A DNA stretch of 64,000 bases, from the NCBI GenBank assembly GCA_949775045.1, contig OX459096.1:41022959-41086958 (forward strand). The letters are read 5' to 3'. The position numbers and the translations under genes are program-made. This document shows, piece after piece, positions 39,501-51,500 of the stretch (within the stretch, counting starts at the first letter, position 1; the number at the start of each line of letters is the position of its first letter). The stretch is from Metridium senile (Eukaryota; Cnidaria; Anthozoa; Actiniaria; Metridiidae). The notes under the pieces were generated by a model. It was not told the DNA's origin. It did not search any database and saw only the letters and a list, made by a program, of their open reading frames with translations.

Positions 39501-42500
39501 AGTTGGAGTCGATACGCTCGATGAGCTGGAGCTGCTCACAGTGCTTGTCGATGGACTTGAGCTCGATGACACAGTGCTTGTAGTTGGTACACTGGTTGTT
39601 GTTGGCACGCTGGTACTACTTGATACCGACGAACTCGATGAAGATGACGAACTCGATGACGAGACTGAGGAGCTGGTCGATGGAATCGACGTGGTTGGAG
39701 ATGATACTGTCGATGTAGTTGGAGTCGATACGCTCGATGAGCTGGAGCTGCTCACAGTGCTTGTCGATGGACTTGAGCTCGATGACACAGTGCTTGTAGT
39801 TGGTACACTGGTTGTTGTTGGCACGCTTGTACTACTTGATACCGACGAACTCGATGAAGATGACGAACTCGATGACGAGACTGACGAGCTGGTCGATGGA
39901 ATCGACGTGGTTGGAGACGATACTGTCGATGTAGTTGGAGTCGATACGCTCGATGAGCTGGAGCTGCTCACAGTGCTTGTCGATGGACTTGAGCTCGATG
40001 ACACAGTGCTTGTAGTTGGTACACTGGTTGTTGTTGGCACGCTTGTAGTACTTGATACCGACGAACTCGATGAAGATGACGAACTCGATGACGAGACTGA
40101 GGAGCTGGTCGATGGAATCGACGTCGTGGGAGACGATACTGTCGATGTAGTTGGAGTCGATACGCTCGATGAGCTGGAGCTGCTCACAGTGCTTGTCGAT
40201 GGACTTGAGCTCGATGACACAGTGCTTGTAGTTGCAACACTGGTTGTTGTTGGCACGCTTGTACTACTTGATACCGACGAACTCGATGAAGGTGACGAAC
40301 TCGATGACGAGACTGAGGAGCTGGTCGACGGAATCGACGTGGATGGAGACGATACTGTCGATGTAGTTGGAGTCGATACGCTCGATGAGCTGGAGCTGCT
40401 CACAGTGCTTATCGATGGACTTGAGCTCGATGATACAGTGCTTGTAGTTGGTACACTGGTTGTTGTTGGCACGCTTGTACTACTTGATACCGACGAACTC
40501 GATGAAGATGACGAACTCGATGACGAGACTGAGGAGCTGGTCGATGGAATCGACGTGGTTGGAGATGATACTGTCGATGTAGTTGGAGTCGATACGCTCG
40601 ATGAGCTGGAGCTGCTCACAGTGCTTGTCGATGGACTTGAGCTCGATGACACAGTGCTTGTAGTTGGTACACTGGTTGTTGTTGCCACGCTTGTACTACT
40701 TGATACCGACGAACTCGATGAAGATGACGAACTCGATGACGAGACTGACGAGCTGGTCGATGGAATCGACGTGGTTGGAGACGATACTGTCGATGTAGTT
40801 GGAGTCGATACGCTCGATGAGCTGGAGCTGCTCACAGTGCTTGTCGATGGACTTGAGCTCGATGACACAGTGCTTGTAGTTGGTACACTGGTTGTTGTTG
40901 GCACGCTGGTACTACTTGATACCGACGAACTCGATGAAGATGACGAACTCGATGACGAGACTGAGGAGCTGCTCGATGGAATCGACGTGGTTGGAGATGA
41001 TACTGTCGATGTAGTTGGAGTCGATACGCTCGATGAGCTGGAGCTGCTCACAGTGCTTGTCGATGGACTTGAGCTCGATGACACAGTGCTTGTAGTTGGT
41101 ACACTGGTTGTTGTTGGCACGCTTGTACTACTTGATACCGACGAACTCGATGAAAAAGACAAACTCGATGACGAGACTGAGGAGCTGGTCGATGGAATCG
41201 ACGTGGTTGGAGACGATACTGTCGATGTAGTTGGAGTCGATACGCTCGATGAGCTGAAGCTGCTCACAGTGCTTGTCGATGGACTTGAGCTCGATGACAC
41301 AGTGCTTGTAGTTGGTACACTGGTTGTTGTTGGCACGCTTGTACTACTTGATACCGACGAACTCGATGAAGATGACGAACTCGATGACGAGACTGAGGAG
41401 CTGCTCGATGGAATCGACGTGGTTGGAGACGATACTGTCGATGTAGTTGGAGTGGATACGCTCGATGAGCTGGAGCTGCTCACAGTGCTTGTCGATGGAC
41501 TTGAGCTCGATGATACAGTGCTTGTAGTTGGTACACTGGTTGTTGTTGGCACGCTTGTACTACTTGATACCGACGAACTCGATGAAGATGACGAACTCGA
41601 TGACGAGACTGAGGAGCTGGTCGATGGAATCGACGTGGTTGGAGACGATACTGTCGATGTAGTTGGAGTGGATACGCTCGATGAGCTGGAGCTGCTCACA
41701 GTGCTTGTCGATGGACTTGAGCTCGATGACACAGTGCTTGTAGTTGGTACACTGGTTGTTGTTGGCACGCTGGTACTACTTGATACCGACGAACTCAATG
41801 AAGATGACGAACTCGATGACGAGACTGAGGAGCTGGTCGATGGAATGGACGTGGTTGGAGACGATACTGTCGATGTAGTTGGAGTGGATACGCTCGATGA
41901 GCTGGAGCTGCTCACAGTGCTTGTGGATGGACTTGAGCTCGATGACACAGTGCTTGTAGTTGGAACACTGGTTGTTGTTGGCACGCTTGTACTACTTGAT
42001 ACCGACGAACTCGATGACGAGACTGAGGAGCTGGTCGACGGAATCGACGTGGTTGGAGATGATACTGTCGATGTAGTTGGAGTGGATACGCTCGATGAGC
42101 TGGAGCTGCTCACAGTGCTTGTTGATGGACTTGAGCTCGATGACACAGTACTTGTAGTTGGAACACTGGTTGTTGTTGGCACACTGGTACTACTTGATAC
42201 CGACGAGCTGGACGATGAAGACGAACTCGATGACGAGACTGAGGAGCTGGTCGATGGAATCGACGTGGTTGGAGACGATACTGTCGATGTAGTTGGAGTG
42301 GATACGCTCGATGAGCTGGAGCTGCTCACAGTGCTTGTTGATGGACTTGAGCTCGATGACACAGTGCTTGTAGTTGGTACACTGGTTGTTGTTGGTACGC
42401 TTGTACTACTTGATACCGACGAACTCGATGAAGAAGACGAACTCGATGACGAGACTGAGGAGCTGGTCGATGGAATCGACGTGGTTGGAGACGATACTGT

Positions 42501-45500
42501 CGATGTAGTTGGAGTCGATACGCTCGATGAGCTGGAGCTGCTCACAGTGCTTGTCGATGGACTTGAGCTCGATGACACAGTGCTTGTAGTTGGTACACTG
42601 GTTGTTGTTGGCACGCTGGTACTACTTGATACCGACGAACTCGATGAAGATGACGAACTCGATGACGAGACTGAGGAGCTGCTCGATGGAATCGACGTGG
42701 TTGGAGATGATACTGTCGATGTAGTTGGAGTCGATACGCTCGATGAGCTGGAGCTGCTCACAGTGCTTGTCGATGGACTTGAGCTCGATGACACAGTGCT
42801 TGTAGTTGGAACACTGGTTGTTGTTGGCACGCTTGTACTACTTGATACCGACGAACTCGATGACGAGACTGAGGAGCTGGTCGACGGAATCGACGTGGTT
42901 GGAGATGATACTGTCGATGTAGTTGGAGTGGATACGCTCGATGAGCTGGAGCTGCTCACAGTGCTTGTTGATGGACTTGAGCTCGATGACACAGTACTTG
43001 TAGTTGGAACACTGGTTGTTGTTGGCACACTGGTACTACTTGATACCGACGAGCTGGACGATGAAGACGAACTCGATGACGAGACTGAGGAGCTGGTCGA
43101 TGGAATCGACGTGGTTGGAGACGATACTGTCGATGTAGTTGGAGTGGATACGCTCGATGAGCTGGAGCTGCTCACAGTGCTTGTTGATGGACTTGAGCTC
43201 GATGACACAGTGCTTGTAGTTGGTACACTGGTTGTTGTTGGTACGCTTGTACTACTTGATACCGACGAACTCGATGAAGAAGACGAACTCGATGACGAGA
43301 CTGAGGAGCTGGTCGATGGAATCGACGTGGTTGGAGACGATACTGTCGATGTAGTTGGAGTCGATACGCTCGATGAGCTGGAGCTGCTCACAGTGCTTGT
43401 TGATGGACTTGAGCTCGATGACACACTGCTTGTAGTTGGAACACTGGTTGTTGTTGGCACGCTGGTACTACTTGATACTGACGAGCTGGACGATGAAGAC
43501 GAACTCGAAGACGAGACTGAAGAGCTGGTCGATGGCACCGACGTGGTTGGGGGTGAGGGGAAGCTAGGTGGTGGTCTAGATCTGCTCGATGCGCTACTTG
43601 CTCGATGGGTGCTTGCACTAGACAAACTTGAGTAAGTCTGGATAACGCTTGACTCAGTGACGGGTGCGACTGATGATGGCGAAGGAAGAGTTTCACTGCT
43701 ACTCGACGATACACTAAAGCGTGATTTTGAACTTGAAAGTGTGATGAACGTTGAGCTTGGTATCTTGGATTCGATACTGTAAAAATAACAATTCAAAAGA
43801 AATAGATCAGTGATTGATATTATGTAAGTTGTTGGTTATTTTACAGCAAACAGGATCCACTGCATGGGAAGTACCCTTCCGAAAGGGAATAATTTCAGGA
43901 TCAAAGTAGTGGTACTTGAGTGTGAAAAGAAGGATATTCTAATTATCTTGGACTTAATGCTGGAGACAAAAAATATATATACTGTTGTTAATATAGTACG
44001 AAGTGACATCTATGGCTAGAGTAAATCATGTTTTGCTTAGCAGAACAAAATAAGCTACAATGAGGAATAGTTGTTAGAAGTTTAGACTTATTCTTATCAA
44101 TAACTTCAATCACGACTGTGCATCGCAACTTGTTGGTTAACTGAAATTAAATTCAGGTAACTATAACAATAATAGTTGTAGAATCTAAAAATATGGCTAT
44201 TACAGCAGTTCTCAGTCACACGTGCACCGCTCGCATAAAAAGCACCGCTATAAAACGTGAAGTTGGTGGACGTCAATCAAACTGTGTTTACGAGACGTAT
44301 GGTGTTTTTACTTCAGTCGGGCTGCGAAACATGTCTGAATCCGAGGAAGAGGTTATTGTTGGAATTCAGCTTCCAGATTCAGACATGTTTTGCAACCCAA
44401 CTGAAGTAAAAACACCATGGGTCTTGTAAACACAGTTTGATTGACGTCCGCCAACTTCACGTTTTATAGCGATGCTTTTTATGCGAGCGGTGCACGTGTA
44501 ACTGAGAACTGCTGTAACTGTATACTAGTGAATAATGTAACATTTAAAATTATATTTTAGTATAAAACACTTTATATTGTTAAAAGTTTAAAGAACAAGT
44601 TAGTTTGGTTGACAAAATTTACTTTCAGCGCTGGCAGCCCATGTTCGTAACATTTCACAAAACAAATTCAATTTGTTTTCTTTGTGCTGACGGTTCAAAA
44701 GGTATTTATTGCCCCTATTGATGCATTATGTATTAATAGTTGATTGGCAAGCACCTGATCACATGATATATGATAAGTGTTAGTTGCATTGTATGCTAGG
44801 TCAGTGCTATCACTAGTTCTGGTTAATGTTTACCACCCAACCACCATGGGTTTATTGTTATTGTAATTTCTCCTCGTTAGTATCCTGGATACCAGATACG
44901 GTTCTTTTGGTCTTATGTTTGTTTCATTGTTTGTCATTTTTCAATAAAACTTTCTCTTACGCTAAAAAAAACAAGTTGTGTGCTTTATGTATCGAAAGAG
45001 GGAATTAACAACTGTTACATAACTACAAACTATTATACACACATTCATTTGTAGATTTAACAGTGATTATGTGATCTCAAAAATATTAATTTGAAAATTT
45101 GCTTTTGTACTCTCGGTACGTTAAAGAAGTCTTGCTGTAAGTCAAAGCTAAGCAGCGGCCCCAACGATGACATTTTACTAGTAAATAAAAACAACTTTCG
45201 CGGTATCAGATCGGACGAACGATTTGTTTAACTTGTAAAAAGTGGTCATAGGGGAATGTTCAACACTTCTTTACCCTAAACCCCCGTGTAATATGTACGA
45301 TGAATACAGCATTAAATTTTAAAAAGTAGTCAAAGCAATTTGCTTGCATGACAATTATTGTTCTTGAAGATTTTCCTTCGATATACTGATAACTGTAAGT
45401 TATGAAGTACCGAATTCCAGGTTTTTAATTAACTTAAAATATACACTTACTTTGGTAGAGATAAGTATTTTCTTGACACAGTTAAAAAAACATATGAAAA

Positions 45501-48500
45501 TGAACCTTTATAGAACTCAGTCTATGGGACACAAGTAATATGCAATAAAGAGGCATTTCACTACCAGTATAACAATGGTCATCATAAACCTGCTTAGCAT
45601 AAATTTACCTTTTTTACACATTCTCAAGAGAAGGTGGGGGAAAAAAGAAAATCTCTCGTACAATGGCCAGTCATCAAAATTACCCAACTCCGCAAACAAA
45701 GAACAACACCAAAAACTAACGACTTAAAAAGGTATCTATAGAAGTATAACTCCTCAATAAAACAAAAAAGTATATCACTTACCTGGTAGCAATCGAAGTT
45801 GTTGGCGTAGAAGTGGTTGTAGTACTACTAGATGAAGTAGATGTAGTTGGAGTCGATACGCTCGATGAGCTTGAGCTGCTCACAGTACTTGTGGATGGAC
45901 TTGAGCTCGATGACACAGTGCTTGTAGTTGGAACACTGGTTGTTGTTGGCACGCTAGTACTACTTGATACCGACGAGCTCGATGATGAAGATGAACTCGA
46001 TGACGAGACTGAAGAACTTGTCGATGGTACAGACGTGGTTGGAGACGATACAGTCGATGTAGTTGGAGTCGATACACTTGATGAGCTTGAGCTGCTCACA
46101 GTACTTGTGGATGGACTTGAGCTCGATGACACAGTGCTTGTAGTTGGAACACTGGTTGTTGTTGGCACGCTAGTACTACTTGATACCGACGAGCTCGATG
46201 ATGAAGATGAACTCGATGACGAGACTGAAGAGCTGGTCGATGGTACTGAAGTAGTAGGAGACGATACAGTCGATGTAGTTGGAGTTGATACGCTCGATGA
46301 GCTTGAGCTGCTCACAGTACTTGTGGATGGACTTGAGCTCGATGACACAGTGCTTGTAGTTGGTACACTGGTTGTTGTTGGCACGCTGGTACTACTTGAT
46401 ACCGACGAGCTGGACGATGAAGACGAACTCGATGACGAGACTGAAGAGCTGGTCGATGGTATCGACGTGGTAGGAGACGATACAGTCGATGTAGTTGGAG
46501 TCGATACGCTCGATGAGCTGGAGCTGCTCACAGTACTTGTGGATGGACTTGAGCTCGATGACACAGTGCTTGTAGTTGGAACACTGGTTGTTGTTGGCAC
46601 GCTAGTACTACTTGATACCGACGAGCTCGATGATGAAGATGAACTCGATGACGAGACTGAAGAACTTGTCGATGGTACAGACGTGGTTGGAGACGATACA
46701 GTCGATGTAGTTGGAGTCGATACACTTGATGAGCTTGAGCTGCTCACAGTACTTGTGGATGGACTTGAGCTCGATGACACAGTGCTTGTAGTTGGAACAC
46801 TGGTTGTTGTTGGCACGCTAGTACTACTTGATACCGACGAGCTCGATGATGAAGATGAACTCGATGACGAGACTGAAGAGCTGGTCGATGGTACTGAAGT
46901 AGTAGGAGACGATACAGTCGATGTAGTTGGAGTCGATACGCTCGATGAACTTGAGCTGCTCACAGTACTTGTGGATGGACTTGAGCTCGATGACACAGTG
47001 CTTGTAGTTGGTACACTGGTTGTTGTTGGCACGCTTGTACTACTTGATACCGACGAACTCGATGAAGAAGACGAACTCGATGACGAGACTGAAGAGCTGG
47101 TCGATGGTACCGACGTGGTAGGAGACGATACAGAAGATGTAGTTGGAGTTGATGTTGTCGATGAGCTTGAACTGCTGGAATTTGGTGTGCAATTGATTAA
47201 TGGTTTTTATTTATTGGTATTTTATTGGTATAATTAATTTGATATGATAATTTTGAATAGTTAGTTGATAATATTTTCTGTTATGCACTTACTTGAGTCA
47301 TGGTGAGCATTAAATATATAAACAAATGATACATTTATCATATTTACATGACACTATAATACTAGTTTCTACCTGACAGATGGTGTTGAGCTTGAACTTG
47401 ATGATAACGTTGATGATGATGACGGTGTTATGATTGATGTCAAAGGAGTACTTGACGTCAACGCAGTGAACGTTGAATAACTCCAAGTACTTACACTACT
47501 TGAAGACGAATAAGTCACAATAGTTGTCGTTGGAGTACTCAATGTTGGCGTTGAACTTGGTTTAAGATAAGTCGTGCCAAGACTAGACGATGACAATGAT
47601 GATGACGATGATGACGGTGTTATGATTGATGTCAAAGGAGTACTTGACGTCAACGCAGTGAACGTTGAATAACTCCAAGTACTTACACTACTTGAAGACG
47701 AATAAGTCACAATAGTTGTTGTTGGAGTACTCAATGTTGGCGTTGAACTTGGACTAAGATAAGTCGTTCCAAGACTAGACGATGACAATGATGATGACGA
47801 TGATGACGGTGTTATGATTGATGTCAAAGGAGTACTTGACGTCAACGCAGTGAACGTTGAATAACTCCAAGTACTTACACTACTTGAAGACGAATAAGTC
47901 ACAATAGTTGTTGTTGGAGTACTCAATGTTGGCGTTGAACTTGGACTAAGATAAGTCGTGCCAAGACTAGACGATGACAATGATGACGACGATGATGACG
48001 GTGTTATGATTGATGTTAAAGGAGTACTTGACGTCAACGCAGTGAACGTTGAATAACTCCAAGTACTTACACTACTTGAAGACGAATAAGTCACAATAGT
48101 TGTCGTTGGAGTACTCAGTGTTGGCGTTGAACTTGGACTTACATAACTTGAAGATGCCACACTTGAGGTGGAGCTAACCCAAATTCAAAGGAATTGCATT
48201 AATGCATTATACTTACTCGTATATCACCATCAGGTCCAATTCACTTCTCCTAGCGCAATCAACTCTTATACTTACAAATGAATTTTAACATCTTTCTCGA
48301 TATGATCAAATGGTCCCAAAACTTACCAACATCAAAATGCCATTGGACTTTCTGTTTTTAGCCTTTTCATGAATAAAACTCTCCTACCGAATCCCTACCT
48401 TTGAAAGTGTTTCTACTCTAAGGTTCTACTTCTCTTAGAATATGACGACAACATTTACCCATCATAAGTGAGTTACGTATAACACCCAGCATCAAAAGTA

Positions 48501-51500
48501 AATTAAAAATAGAGTGGCGAGGAAGCACTGTTCTTATACAGCCAACAAAAATGTCAATCTCGTTCTCCAAGCCAATAACCAAGGATAGTAATAGGTACAA
48601 CACATTATAAGCCCTATGGGACTATTAATCCTTTTGAATGACTGTGAAATCCTTCGAAAATAGAAATTAGGCGAGATTTGCACAAACGATGACTTAAATT
48701 TGTGATCTTTCATCTAATCACTTCATAACAAATTCATAACATTACAAATCATTATAATTACACGTTCCAAAGTTAATTCTGTATTTTGAAAAAAAATATT
48801 ATCACATCAAGGTCATTTTGAACATCTAATTCTAAATGATGTTGCATTATGCCAAACGTTTGAATATTCTTTCTGTCGATGTATCATCGATTAATGTAGC
48901 ATATTATTCAACAGATATTTCTTATTTGTATCTTAAAGGTTTCCATGGTTGATACCTTATGCTTAATCGAAGAAACAAGATTGACACAATTGTTGTGACC
49001 ATACAGAGCAAAGCATTTTTGAATTAATAAAAAACATTAAATGGGATTTACCTTGATGAAGAACTACTTGATGGCACCGACGTGGTTGGAGATGATGACG
49101 ACGATGGGGACGACGTACTCATAGACGTTGAGCTGGATGAGCTGGATGGGCTGGAGCTGCTGCTTGGTGTAGAGGACGATGGTACCGACGTGGTTAGAGA
49201 TGATGACGACGATGGGGACGACGTACTCACAGACGATGAACTAGATGAGCTAGATGGGCTGGAGCTGCTGCTTAGTGTAGAGGATGATGGCACCGACGTG
49301 GTTGGAGATGATGACGACGATGGGGACGACGTACTCACAGACGATGAACTAGATGAGCTGGAACTGCTGCTTGGTGTAGAGGACGATGACGATGATGAGC
49401 TGGGTGAGCTGGATGAGCTGGGTGAGCTCGATGAGCTCGATGAGCTCGATGGGCTGGAGCTGCTGCTTGGTGTAGAGGACGATGACGATGATGAGCTGGG
49501 TGAGCTGGATGAGCTGGGTGAGCTGGATAAGCTGGATGAGCTAGGTGAGCTGGAGGTTGATATAGTGCTAGATGATGATATAGTCGATGATGGTGATGAG
49601 GACGGAGAGCTGGTTGATAAAGAGTGTGTTGTCACTGAAGGAGTGGAGGAAAGAGTGCTTGTGACCGAACTGTTGAATTATATAAAAGCGTTAAACATGC
49701 GTCAATACAATGCGTCAATATGGTTCATATAATACATAAGATTCATCGTAAGAACTTTGCTATTTCATGATACTGTTCGTCTGGATTATGAAAACGATTG
49801 ATCTATTATTTATTAAGCCTGTTAATCGCATTTTATCATCAATTCAATATACAAGTACAAATTGGAAGATATTCAAATCAAACTATTTCTCAGTTACAGA
49901 ATGCATAGTTTTTCCAGCATTTCTGTCTATATATCCATTATTTAAGAATTATTGAGATTGTTGTACCAGCACTTCTGTCTATATATCCATTAATTGCCTT
50001 AAGAATCATTGAGATTGTTGTACCAGCAATTCTTTCTATATATCCATTAATTGCCTTAAGAATCATTGAGATTGTTGTACCAGCAATTCTTTCTATATAT
50101 CAATTATTTAAGAATCATTGAGATTGTTGTACCAGCAATTCTGTCTATATATCAATTATTTAAGAATTATTGAGATTGTTGTACCAACAATTCTTTCTAT
50201 ATAATCATTGAGATTGTTGTACCAGCATTTCTTTCTATATATCAATTATTTAAGAATCATCGAGATTGTTGTACCAGCACTTCTGTCTATATATCAATTA
50301 ATTGCCTTAAGAATCATTGAGATTGTTGTACCAGCAATTCTTTCTATATATCCATTATTTAAGAATTATAGAGATTGTTGTACCAGCAATTCTGTCTATT
50401 TATCAATTATTTAAGAATCATTGAGATTGTTGTACCTGGTAGAGCTGGTTGTGAAGATACTGGACGATATGCTGCTTGTTGATGATGATACACTCGATGT
50501 CGTGCTGCTTGAAACAGTGGACGTAGATGTACAAGGGTCGTCGCAAGTTTCGTTGAGAGGAACACACTTTTTACCATTAAAGTAGGTGTTATTTGGACAG
50601 GAACAACCTTCTACTGTCGCACCTCTGCAGCAACGGTCGCCCACCAATGAACAGTCTTTTGTTTCTTGTAAACAAGAATAAGGCAGTTTGTTGTTGGAGA
50701 TGTATCCTCCTGTATTTTGACATGGTCGACAACACGGAAGTTCTGTAAAGAAGCAATGTAATTCTTATTAACATTGAATCAGCTAATGAGAGCCTTTAAA
50801 TCATATTGAGTGTCCTAAATAATTGGCAAAAACTGGCAGCAATGTTAATCGGCAGAATCAGAATATCAAAAAACAGTGTTTCTTCCATTTGCTATCATAA
50901 GAACAAAAGCTTTTTTTTTGTAAATAACAAAATATCTCGGAGCCATATTTAGTTGGCGCATATAATATCAGAGATTGTTGTTTCGGGTGTACCAATCACA
51001 CTATCCTGCGACGAGAAAATGGTAAGCGAAAACACCTCTGTTTGCAGAGTACAATACAACCTGGATGATATCTAAATTTAAGAGAAATAGTCTGCTATGT
51101 AGGTGAATTGCCATGTTTATGAAAATAGAAGTCTTTGGGTGTTTATATTTGTGTTGATGGAATGCACAACATAGACACGCGAAGATTCAAGTTTGAATGG
51201 TCCGTATATAAGACCGAGATTCAGGTCTATTGAATTATCAACTTACCACAAAATCCTTCACGACGCCATGTAATAGAGATACCGAAACGGTTACAGGCCC
51301 TGACGTAGGCAGCGATAGCTGAACAAAAACAGGCACAGTCTCCTCCTTCATGACACAAACATGTTTCATATTCACAAGCCTTGATGTATTCGTCTGGATC
51401 GACAGCATCGTGACACTTGGAAAAGTTGGCGTTGTTACGGATTTCAGAACATCCTGGCAATCAAAAGTATCATTGGCGTAAATGAATGAATGAATAAATA

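Noticed and set aside
14138..47174. The whole amplification as an assembly artefact
   Set aside because: Not excluded, but the five introns differ by private substitutions, small indels and one MITE, and array lengths differ between exons, so they look like separate genomic copies. Long reads would settle it.
49950..50435. Regular tandem spacing resembling a CRISPR array
   Set aside because: Units have no unique spacers between repeats, and the locus is an animal intron.
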